A stretch of DNA of 64,000 nucleotides, taken from positions 20,685 to 84,684 of the forward strand of contig QHUB01000035.1 in NCBI GenBank assembly GCA_003221035.1. Direction: 5' to 3'. Positions 57,195 through 64,000 of this stretch are shown here, one piece after another. The notes below the pieces were generated by a model. It was not told the origin of the DNA and did no database searches. It saw nothing but the letters and a program-made list of their open reading frames with translations. The DNA comes from Gemmatimonadota bacterium. GTDB lineage: Bacteria; Gemmatimonadota; Gemmatimonadetes; Gemmatimonadales; GWC2-71-9. The position numbers and the translations under genes are program-made. The first letter of the stretch is position 1. Each line of letters opens with the position of its first letter.

Positions 57195-59258
57195 ATGCGT
57201 ACGCTCACCGTTGCCGTAGTGCTGGCAGTGTGTCTCAGTCCACGACTCACCGCGCAAGAAACCGCATCCGACACCCTGCTCACCGTCAACCATTATCTCG
57301 ATTGGGAGCAAGTCGGCGATCCGCAAGTCTCGCCCAACGGCGCGCAAATCATCTACACGCGCCGCTGGGTGAACAAGATCGAGGATCGCTGGGACGCGGG
57401 ACTGTGGATCATGAACGCCGACGGTTCGCGCAACCGGTTTCTCGTGAAGGGGTCGAACGCCCGGTGGTCGCCCGACGGTTCGCGGATCGCGTATGTCGCG
57501 GATGGCGAGCCCAAGGGCACGCAGGTGTTCGTGCGGTGGATGGATGCCGAAGGCGCCAGCTCGCAGGTCACGCATGTCAGCGAGACGCCGAACAGCGTGA
57601 GCTGGTCGCCCGACGGCAAGTCGCTCGCGTTCACGATGCTCGTGAAGAGCGAGACGCCGTGGAAGATCAGCATGCCCATGCCGCCGGAGGGCGCCAAGTG
57701 GACGCCGGCGCCGCGCATCGTCGATCGGCTGCACTACCGCCGCGATCGGCTGGGCTACGTCGAGCAGGGGACGACGCGCATTTTCGTGGTGCCGTCCGAG
57801 GGCGGGACGCCGCGGCAGCTCACCACCGGTGACTATGGAACCAGCGAGCTCGCGGGCGGACCAAACTACGACTGGACGCCGGACGGGCGTACCATCGTGT
57901 TCGACGGATTGCGGGATGCCGATTTCGATTATCGCTATCGGGAGTCCTACCTGTACGCGGTGGACGTGCAGAGCGGCGCCACGCGGCAGCTGGTGACGAC
58001 GAAGGGCAACTGGAACAATCCCATCGTCTCGCCGGACGGCCGCACGGTGGCATTCACGGGCCACGAAGCCGGCACCTATTCCTATCGCGCCGACGAAGTC
58101 TGGACCGTCGGCGTCGATGGCACCGGCCTGCGGTCGCTGACCAGCTACGACCGCGATCCCGGCAGCGTGCGCTGGAGTCCGGACGGGAGCGGCGTGTACT
58201 TCGCGCTCGCCGAACAGGGAACCAGCAACATTTATTTCGCCGGCCTGAAGAGCGCCCCCCGCAAGGTGACCGACGGTGCGCAGGTGCTTTCGCTCTCGTC
58301 GATCTCGCGCGATCTCAATGCCGTCGGCGTGCGCGCTACGGCCGACAAGCCGGCGGACGTCGTGAAGGTCAACTTGAAGCGCCCGCAGCCCGTCACGCAG
58401 CTCACGAATGTGAACGACGACGTGCTCCAGGGCGTTCGGATCGGCAAGACCGAAGCGGTGTGGTACGCCTCCACCAGCGGGACCCGGGTGCAGGGATGGA
58501 TCATCAAGCCGCCCGGCTTCGATCCCGCGAAGAAGTATCCGATGCTCCTCGAAATCCATGGCGGGCCGCACGCCATGTTCAACGGTGCTTTCAATTTCTA
58601 TCTCGAGAACTTCGCCGCCGATGGCTACGTCGTCCTGATCACGAATCCCCGCGGCAGCACGGGCTACGGCTCGAGCTTCGGCAACGCGATCGCCCGCGCC
58701 TATCCGGGCGTCGACTACGACGACCTGATGGCGGGCGTCGACACCGTCGTCGCGCGCGGCTACATCGACACGCAGCGCATGTACGTCGCCGGGTGCTCGG
58801 GCGGCGGCGTGCTGTCGAGCTGGGTGATCGGCCACACGACGCGATTCGCGGCGGCGGCCGTGCGCTGTCCGGTGATCGACTGGGTGAGCATGGCCGGCGA
58901 GACCGACGTGCCGCTGTTCACCTACGGCTTCTTCGATGCGCCGTTCTGGGAGAAGCCGGAGCAGTGGTTCAAGCAGTCATCGCTCGCCTATGTCGGCAAC
59001 GTGAAGACGCCGACGCTGCTGATGACCGGCGAGCTCGATCTGCGCACGCCGATGCCGCAGACCGAGGAGTACTACTCCGCGCTCAAGATGCTGAAGGTGC
59101 CGACCGTGATGCTGCGCTTCAACGGGGAGTACCACGGCACGAGCTCCAAGCCGTCGAACTATCTGCGCACGCAGCTCTACATGATGAGCTGGTTTCAGCG
59201 CTATAAGCTCGGCGGCGAAACGACGAGCACCGTGACGAGCGAGGGGCGTCAGCCTTAG
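57195..59258 (+). CDS. S9 family (prolyl oligopeptidase) secreted peptidase
   Basis: A 687-residue exported serine peptidase. The signal peptide ends LTA-Q. A beta-propeller follows (about 40-430, with PDG repeats such as WSPDGSRIAYVADG), then an alpha/beta-hydrolase domain. The nucleophile is in VAGCSGGGVL (G-C-S-G-G-G; G-x-S-x-G-G is usual), Asp is in TGELDLRTPM and His in NGEYHGTS. ATG 57195 has GGAGG 5-6 nt upstream; a start at 57105 lies in the palindrome and is rejected. Typical of protein-degrading soil or aquatic bacteria; substrate unknown. Confidence 0.9.
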   Translation: MRTLTVAVVLAVCLSPRLTAQETASDTLLTVNHYLDWEQVGDPQVSPNGAQIIYTRRWVNKIEDRWDAGLWIMNADGSRNRFLVKGSNARWSPDGSRIAYVADGEPKGTQVFVRWMDAEGASSQVTHVSETPNSVSWSPDGKSLAFTMLVKSETPWKISMPMPPEGAKWTPAPRIVDRLHYRRDRLGYVEQGTTRIFVVPSEGGTPRQLTTGDYGTSELAGGPNYDWTPDGRTIVFDGLRDADFDYRYRESYLYAVDVQSGATRQLVTTKGNWNNPIVSPDGRTVAFTGHEAGTYSYRADEVWTVGVDGTGLRSLTSYDRDPGSVRWSPDGSGVYFALAEQGTSNIYFAGLKSAPRKVTDGAQVLSLSSISRDLNAVGVRATADKPADVVKVNLKRPQPVTQLTNVNDDVLQGVRIGKTEAVWYASTSGTRVQGWIIKPPGFDPAKKYPMLLEIHGGPHAMFNGAFNFYLENFAADGYVVLITNPRGSTGYGSSFGNAIARAYPGVDYDDLMAGVDTVVARGYIDTQRMYVAGCSGGGVLSSWVIGHTTRFAAAAVRCPVIDWVSMAGETDVPLFTYGFFDAPFWEKPEQWFKQSSLAYVGNVKTPTLLMTGELDLRTPMPQTEEYYSALKMLKVPTVMLRFNGEYHGTSSKPSNYLRTQLYMMSWFQRYKLGGETTSTVTSEGRQP

Positions 59259-59287
59259 GGACGCCGCAGCGTGCCCTCGAACAACTG

Positions 59288-59869
59288 TTGAGCGCCGAGT
59301 CGTATTATCAGCGCATGCACGCCGAGCTCGAGGTCATGCTGGAGCAAATCGCCGCCATCAAGGCGGAAGGGAAGGCGATCGTCGCCGGGCTGACTGAGGA
59401 CCAGCTCAACCGGCATCCGGCCGAGGGAAGCTGGTCGATTCTGGATTGTCTCGAGCATTTGAACGTCGGCGTGACCACCGCCCTGCCGGCCTTCGACCGG
59501 TCGATCGCCGAAGGCCGGGACCGCAACCAGACGAGCTCGGGACCGTTCTCGTACGGTTGGTTCTCGCGCATGATGGTCGCGTCGATGGAGCCGCCGCCCA
59601 GGTTCCGGATGCGCGCCCCACGCCTGATCCGGGTGCAAGCCGGCCCGGTCCGTCGCAGTGTCGAGATCGTTCCGGAATTTGCCAGGATCAGAGATCAGCT
59701 TGCCGATCGCGTCCGGGCGGCCGATGGTCTGGACCTCGCCCGCGTGAAGACGATATCACCCATCAACCGCCTTATCCGCATGCCGATCGGCGCGTACTTC
59801 AACTTCATCCTCGCCCATGACCGGCGGCATCTGTGGCAGGCCGGCAACGTCCGTAAATCCCTGGCTTGA
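59288..59869 (+). CDS. DinB superfamily protein
   Basis: A 193-residue four-helix-bundle protein of the DinB/YfiT type. Metal-site histidines are visible: LDCLEHLNVG (first His) and ILAHDRRHLWQ (second and third). The start is TTG 59288, or ATG 59315. DinB-like proteins include thiol-S-transferases and unknowns. It is 29 nt after the S9 peptidase on the same strand. Its end lies just before the BlaI promoter. Confidence 0.88.
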   Translation: MSAESYYQRMHAELEVMLEQIAAIKAEGKAIVAGLTEDQLNRHPAEGSWSILDCLEHLNVGVTTALPAFDRSIAEGRDRNQTSSGPFSYGWFSRMMVASMEPPPRFRMRAPRLIRVQAGPVRRSVEIVPEFARIRDQLADRVRAADGLDLARVKTISPINRLIRMPIGAYFNFILAHDRRHLWQAGNVRKSLA

Positions 59870-59893
59870 CAAGATCGCATGCAGTGCTAGTTT
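59866..59893 (+). promoter_or_regulatory. Putative promoter of the blaI-type operon
   Basis: Consensus -35 TTGACA at 59866-59871 lies 16 nt before an extended -10-like TGCTAGTTT (hexamer 59888-59893). The -10 is weak. The first operator-like repeat begins inside it, which fits repression by BlaI. Confidence 0.5.
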
Positions 59894-59923
59894 CTTAGCA
59901 TACGATGCTGGTTTTTTAGCATA
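59885..59923. promoter_or_regulatory. Two phased operator-like repeats upstream of blaI
   Basis: TGCTAGTTTCTTAGCATA (59885-59902) and TGCTGGTTTTTTAGCATA (59906-59923) are 16/18 identical, 21 bp apart (two helical turns), and each has dyad symmetry TGCTA-N6-TAGCA (second copy one mismatch). Together they form a likely binding site for the BlaI-type repressor just downstream. Confidence 0.8.
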
Positions 59924-59944
59924 ATAATCCCACGGCGTGGAGCC

Positions 59945-60334
59945 ATGGCCAAAGAGACCAACGCAAAGCTGAGCCGCCGGGAACGCGAAATCATGGACGT
60001 GATCTATCGCGCGGGTCGCGCGACCGCCGCGGAAGTGCTCGATCAGCTCGCCGATCCGCCGAGTTATTCGGCCGTGCGTGCGCTGCTGCGCGTGCTCGAG
60101 GAGAAAGGGCATCTGCGGCACGAGGAAGAAGGACCCCGCTACGTGTTCGCCCCGACCGTCCCGCGCGCGCGCGCGCGGCAGTCGGCGCTGCGCCAGATCC
60201 TCCACACATTCTTCGACGGGTCAACGGAGCAGGCGGTCGCCGCGCTGCTCGACCTCTCCTCCGCAAAGTTGTCCGATGAGGAGCTCGATCGCTTGAGCCG
60301 CATGATTGCCGACGCACGGAAGGAGGGCCGCTGA
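59945..60334 (+). CDS. blaI: BlaI/MecI/CopY family transcriptional repressor
   Basis: A 129-residue winged-helix repressor: KLSRREREIMDVIYRAGRAT (N-terminal wing), SYSAVRALLRVLEEKGHL (recognition helix) and a C-terminal dimerisation helix set with LDLSSAKLSDEELDRL. Family repressors are cleaved when the M56 sensor-protease receives its signal; the partner follows after 1 nt. It probably binds the phased repeats upstream and represses its own operon. Confidence 0.92.
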   Translation: MAKETNAKLSRREREIMDVIYRAGRATAAEVLDQLADPPSYSAVRALLRVLEEKGHLRHEEEGPRYVFAPTVPRARARQSALRQILHTFFDGSTEQAVAALLDLSSAKLSDEELDRLSRMIADARKEGR

Positions 60335-60335
60335 C

Positions 60336-62873
60336 ATGATCGCGATATTGACCGACGCATTCGTCAAGTCGACCGTGATCCTGGTGCTCGCCGCGCTGGT
60401 GACGCTCTGTCTGCGGCGCTCGTCCGCCTCGCTGCGACATCTGGTGTGGACGCTCGCCTGCGGCGCCGTGCTGGCTCTCCCGCTCGCCTCCGCACTGCTC
60501 CCGGAATTGCGTGTGGCCGGCTGGCCGCGCTTCGATATGCCGGTCGCATTCGACTTGAATCAGATGCCTGCCCACACCGCTACCGCCACTCCCCCGCATG
60601 AGACGGTGGTTGACGATGCCGCGCCCGTTCAGGCCGCGATCTCGACCCACACAAGTGCGCCCGCTCATGCGCAGGCGCCCGCGGCCGTAATCGAGCGGTC
60701 AGCGACGACTGTCGCTGGTCCGGTGCGCTGGCAGATCACGCTGAACTGGACCGCGTTGATCGTCCCGGTGTGGCTGGGCGGCGTCGCGCTCGTGCTGATG
60801 CTGCTCGCCATCGGCCTCGCTCGGATCGCCTGGCTCGAGCGCTCCAACGAGCCCGTGACGGACGAGGCATGGCTGCGTCTCCTCGGGGACCTCTCGCTCG
60901 AGTTGGGACTGACGCGCCCCGTTCGGCTGTTGCAGTCAGAAGGTCCGGCGATGCCGATGACCTGGGGTGTGCGCCGGCCCGCGATCCTTCTTCCCGTCGA
61001 CGCCGATGACTGGACTGCCGAGCGGCGCCGCGACGTCTTGCTGCACGAGCTCGCGCACATCAAGCGCCACGACTTCCTGACCCAGCTCCTCGCGCGCATC
61101 GCCTGCGCGCTCTACTGGTTCCAGCCGCTGGCGTGGCTGGCCGCGACACGGCTGCGCGAGGAGCGTGAGCGCGCGTGCGACGATCACGTGCTGCGCGCCG
61201 GCGCGACGCCGTCGGCCTACGCCACGCATCTGCTGGACATCGCGCGCGGCCTGCGCGCCGCCCGCGCGACGTCGCTTGCAAGCGTCGCCATGGCGCGTCC
61301 CGCGCAGCTGGCCACGCGCCTGCTCGACGTGCTCGACACGCGGCGCTCGCGCGCGACGCTGTCCGCGCGGTCGGCGGTGCCCGCGTGGCTCGCCGCCATC
61401 GCGGTCGTGGTACCGCTGGCCGCCGCGGCGCCGCGGGTGACGACGCCCGCCGGCGCGACCACGAGCTCCATCGACACGATCCCGCGCGTTCCTGCGCGGA
61501 CGAGCACGCTCGCGACCCCACGCCGGCCTGTCGCTGCGACGTCGCTGAGCGCGACCGGGACAGTCGATTCGCTGCGTGGCTGCGGTGGGCGCGATACGCG
61601 CCACTCGTCGAGCAGTCACGAAGGCGATGGTGAGGTGGTGACGATCAGTATCACGACCGGCAATTGCGCCATCACGTTCGACGGAGACGGCAAGTTCACG
61701 TTCAACGACGATTTCACGGATATCGCCACCGTCGCCTCAGGCGGCCGCGTCGTCATCAAAGTGGATTACGGCGCGCACGACCGTCGCCTGATGATTCAGC
61801 GGGGCTCCGGCGGGAGTCTGGAGCGCGTGTATAAGGTGGACGGGGCCGTGCAGCCGTTCGATGCCGACGCCAAGGCCTGGCTGGCCGAGACGCTCACGTT
61901 CCTGTTCCGTCGCAGCGGGTTCATGGCGGAGGAGCGCGCGCGCTGGATTCTGAACACCAAGGGGATCCAGGGACTCATCGACGAGCTCGGCGAGCTCTCC
62001 GGTGACTATACGCGGCGGATTTACTATTCAGCGGCCGTCAAAAGCGGGAAGCTCGATGCCGCGGGCTACGAGCGCATCGTGACGATGGCGGGACAGACCA
62101 TCGACAGCGACTACGAGCTCGCGGAGCTCTTGATCGAAGTCTCCAAGACGCAGCCGCTCACGGAGAAGATGCAGGCGGGATTCGTGACCGCCGCGAAATC
62201 GATCGAATCCGACTACGAGCGCCACCGCGTGCTTTCGGCGGCGCTGTCGCGTCCGGGACTGACGCCAGCCATGCAGGCCGGCATGCTCGACGCCGCGACG
62301 GGCATCGATTCCGACTACGAGCTGGCGACGTTGCTGATCGAGCTGAACCAGGCGCGTCCGATCGACGAGGCGGTGCGGCCCGCGTTCTTCACGGCCGCGA
62401 ATACGCTCGAATCGGATTACGAGCACGGCCGCGTTCTCGACGCGGTGGTCAAGCGCACCGGCACCACCAACGCCATGCTGGCCGACGTGCTCGCGTCGGC
62501 GAAATCGATCGAGTCGGATTATGAGCTGGCGCAGCTCCTCTCCGAGATCGGCGCCTCCTACGCGCTCAACGACACGCTCCGGCTGCCCTTCTTCGCGGCT
62601 GCGGGCAAACTCGCCTCCGACTATGAGCGGGGCCGCACCCTCTTGAGCGTCGTTGGAGCGAAGGACTTGCCGCGTCCCGTCACACTCGCGGTGCTCGAGT
62701 CGGCCAAAGGCATCTCGTCCGATAACCAGTTGGCCGAGGTGCTGATTGCCGTGATTCAGAAGGTGCGGATGGACGACACGATCCGCGCGGCGGTCCGCGC
62801 GGATGCGCAGTCGATCACTTCACAGTACGAACGCGGCCGGGTGTTTGAGGCTCTTGGCGTGAAGGAGATGTGA
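60336..62873 (+). CDS. M56 (BlaR1-like) membrane metallopeptidase with a 34-residue repeat tail
   Basis: An 845-residue membrane protein. Membrane helices (about 10-55, 140-165) surround an M56 domain with zinc site HELAHIKRHD (His237, Glu238, His241) and CDDHVL region. A linker with TM near 350-370 precedes a beta-rich segment (about 420-500) and a tail of eight repeats (591-845), each with S-D-Y-E-like start. There is no penicillin-binding sensor domain, so the signal is not obviously a beta-lactam. AAGGAGGG precedes ATG 60336. It forms an operon with blaI. Confidence 0.88.
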   Translation: MIAILTDAFVKSTVILVLAALVTLCLRRSSASLRHLVWTLACGAVLALPLASALLPELRVAGWPRFDMPVAFDLNQMPAHTATATPPHETVVDDAAPVQAAISTHTSAPAHAQAPAAVIERSATTVAGPVRWQITLNWTALIVPVWLGGVALVLMLLAIGLARIAWLERSNEPVTDEAWLRLLGDLSLELGLTRPVRLLQSEGPAMPMTWGVRRPAILLPVDADDWTAERRRDVLLHELAHIKRHDFLTQLLARIACALYWFQPLAWLAATRLREERERACDDHVLRAGATPSAYATHLLDIARGLRAARATSLASVAMARPAQLATRLLDVLDTRRSRATLSARSAVPAWLAAIAVVVPLAAAAPRVTTPAGATTSSIDTIPRVPARTSTLATPRRPVAATSLSATGTVDSLRGCGGRDTRHSSSSHEGDGEVVTISITTGNCAITFDGDGKFTFNDDFTDIATVASGGRVVIKVDYGAHDRRLMIQRGSGGSLERVYKVDGAVQPFDADAKAWLAETLTFLFRRSGFMAEERARWILNTKGIQGLIDELGELSGDYTRRIYYSAAVKSGKLDAAGYERIVTMAGQTIDSDYELAELLIEVSKTQPLTEKMQAGFVTAAKSIESDYERHRVLSAALSRPGLTPAMQAGMLDAATGIDSDYELATLLIELNQARPIDEAVRPAFFTAANTLESDYEHGRVLDAVVKRTGTTNAMLADVLASAKSIESDYELAQLLSEIGASYALNDTLRLPFFAAAGKLASDYERGRTLLSVVGAKDLPRPVTLAVLESAKGISSDNQLAEVLIAVIQKVRMDDTIRAAVRADAQSITSQYERGRVFEALGVKEM
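62106..62873 (+). repeat. Eight 102-bp (34-residue) coding repeats
   Basis: The S-D-Y-E position recurs at 62106, 62208, 62310, 62412, 62514, 62616, 62718 and 62820: exactly 102 nt each, no indels. Odd units read SDYELAxLL, even units SDYExxRVL, so the true unit may be 68 residues. A degenerate ninth copy (GDYTRR) lies at about 62001. Confidence 0.9.
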
Positions 62874-63876
62874 CTTCCATCTCCAGCAGCCGTTGCTTGC
62901 GTTCGACTCCCCAGCGGTAACCACCCTGGTCGCCGCCCGCGCGGACGACCCGGTGACACGGAATGACCAGCGCCGCGGGATTGTTCGCGCATGCTTGCGC
63001 GACCGCGCGCGCGGCCGTCGGCTGGCCGAGGCGTCTGGCGACTTCCGCGTACGTCCTGGTCTGCCCGAACGGAATCTGTTGTAGCTCCTGCCAGACCCGG
63101 CGCTGAAACGCCGTCGCACGGATGTCCAGCGGCAGGTCGAGATCCGGTTCTCGTCCCTCGAGATACGCGAGAATCGCCGTGACCCAGCCGTGCAGCTTGC
63201 CGCTCTTGTCTTCCACCACGCGGGCGTTGGGGAATTCGGCGCGCAGGTCCTGCTCGAGAATGCCGGCATTGTCGGCGAGCGCGACGCGGCACACGCCGCG
63301 CTCCGTAGCGGCGACCAGCAGACGGCCCAGCACCGTCGCCACGGTGACGTAGGCGATACCGACGCCGTTCCCGCCACGCGCGTATCTCGCGGGCGTCATG
63401 CCCAGCTGCGCGTCCGTGCGCTCGTACACGCGGCTGCTCGAGCCGTATCCGGCTTCATAGAGTGCGGGACTCACCTGTTTCCTCCGTTTTAGTTCCTGTT
63501 TGAAGCGATCGAGCCGCCGCGCTTCCGCATATGCCCGCGGCGTAATGCCGAGGACGCGCTTGAACGCCCGCGTGAGCCGGCGGGCATCGCCGCGCGGCCG
63601 CGCGCCCGCGGCAATCGCACGCGCCGCCTCGCGCACCAGCGCGATCGCCGGATCGCCGCCGATGACGTCGGCCGGATGGCAGCGACGGCACGCGCGATAT
63701 CCTTCGCGCTCGGCCGCTTCGGGGATGGGGAAGAACGTGACCTGCGTGCGGCGCGGCCGCCGGCTGGCGCAGGACGGGCGGCAATAGATCCCGGTCGAGC
63801 GGACCGCGTATACAAACGCGCCGTCGAACCGGCGATCTCTTGCCAACACCGCCTGCCAGCGTTGCGTGGGACTCAT
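62815..63876 (-). CDS. ada: Ada-like DNA repair protein (AdaA zinc domain, AraC HTH, MGMT)
   Basis: A 353-residue bifunctional Ada-type protein. N-terminal zinc/methyl-phosphotriester domain (IYCRPSCASRRP, RACRRCHPAD: four Cys), then an AraC-type region (RLTRAFKRVLGITPRAYAEA) and a C-terminal O6-alkylguanine transferase (IPFGQTRTYAEVA, ALVIPCHRVV with the acceptor Cys). The first half of the AraC HTH, about 17 residues, is missing relative to usual Ada proteins. ATG 63876 is preferred over GTG 63903. The last 59 nt overlap the convergent M56 gene. Confidence 0.88.
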   Translation of the reverse strand: MSPTQRWQAVLARDRRFDGAFVYAVRSTGIYCRPSCASRRPRRTQVTFFPIPEAAEREGYRACRRCHPADVIGGDPAIALVREAARAIAAGARPRGDARRLTRAFKRVLGITPRAYAEARRLDRFKQELKRRKQVSPALYEAGYGSSSRVYERTDAQLGMTPARYARGGNGVGIAYVTVATVLGRLLVAATERGVCRVALADNAGILEQDLRAEFPNARVVEDKSGKLHGWVTAILAYLEGREPDLDLPLDIRATAFQRRVWQELQQIPFGQTRTYAEVARRLGQPTAARAVAQACANNPAALVIPCHRVVRAGGDQGGYRWGVERKQRLLEMEVTSPSRQEPQTPGRVRTVK

Positions 63877-63935
63877 GGCCCGGAACTTAGTGGGAGCCCC
63901 CACGGCGCTTCTATCCGTTTTTGGCGCTCAAACCG

Positions 63936-64000
63936 TCAACGCCAGGGCTCGTCCTTGGACGGGCCGTAAATGGACGGGACCTTGCCGCCCGCCATGCGCA
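63936..64000 (-). CDS. C-terminal end of an unidentified protein (cut by window edge)
   Basis: A minus-strand frame enters from the right edge and reads GGKVPSIYGPSKDEPWR before a TGA at 63936-63938. The sequence looks protein-like and is followed by 32 nt of non-coding sequence and the ada-type gene. Too short to identify. Confidence 0.3.
   Translation of the reverse strand, partial: RMAGGKVPSIYGPSKDEPWR

Noticed and set aside
62106..62873. Regular 102-bp spacing as a CRISPR-like array
   Set aside because: The repeats are in-frame coding units with diverged DNA and no separate spacers.

Overview
The window is about 64 kb of high-GC, densely coding bacterial chromosome. I found no rRNA, tRNA, CRISPR array, transposase or phage module, and no gene-free stretch longer than 300 bases. 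Gene content points to Gemmatimonadota or a close relative: signal peptides ending in A-Q, a CBM9-like/DUF5916 outer-membrane protein, a Ser/Thr kinase with a glycine-rich membrane tail, a BlaI/M56 pair with a repeat tail, and S9 and M28 secreted peptidases. This is inferred from family content only; no marker gene is present.

Layout. 1-1130 holds the end of a DUF1624-type membrane acyltransferase. 1143-18333 (minus) is one unbroken run of 11 co-directional genes, with spacings from a 13-nt overlap to 40 nt: glgP, glgA, three GH57 enzymes, treY, mtnB, mtnD, mtnC, a LemA-DUF2207 fusion and an M28 lipoprotein peptidase. It joins glycogen/maltodextrin/trehalose metabolism to methionine salvage. 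18421-26267 (mostly plus) carries the DUF5916 barrel protein, a pirin, a holin-like/DUF3618 pair, a dicarboxylate symporter, a protein kinase and a DUF2188 protein. 26264-29607 has a PAP2 phosphatase, a secreted helical protein with a polar insert, and a DUF456-YceI pair.

29618-44331 is rich in signalling and envelope genes: a 1503-residue CheB-CheR-PAS-kinase-receiver protein overlapping a TPM protein, then a nucleotidyltransferase-like protein, a LemA lipoprotein and a lone receiver. It continues with a GAF histidine kinase; a four-gene minus operon (CsbD-like, M48 lipoprotein protease, Lmo0937-like, small membrane protein); a LuxR-type regulator; a cold-shock protein with its terminator; an SH3 lipoprotein; and a Cache-HAMP-GGDEF cyclase. 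44494-49521 has a Tat-type amidase, a PuuD-like urate hydroxylase with a cytochrome c tail, and a TonB-dependent receptor.

49518-56309 (minus) is a tightly overlapped six-gene operon: cupin, GcvT-like protein, two paralogous FAD oxidoreductases, a Rieske oxygenase and a PLP decarboxylase. It looks like a pathway for oxidative demethylation of an N-methylated amine or betaine with C1 transfer to folate. It is my best candidate for an undescribed system. 56339-64000 has a methyltransferase-like protein, an S9 peptidase, a DinB protein, a BlaI repressor with two phased operator-like repeats, its M56 partner carrying eight perfectly phased 34-residue repeats, an Ada-like repair protein with a shortened HTH, and the tail of one more gene.

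Four kinds of non-coding or embedded repeat were noted: a 30-bp perfect palindrome (57091-57120), an inverted repeat with short tandem units (21127-21206), a GC-rich hairpin inside the amidase gene (44567-44600), and a duplicated 11-mer at the 5' end of lemA (35568-35592).
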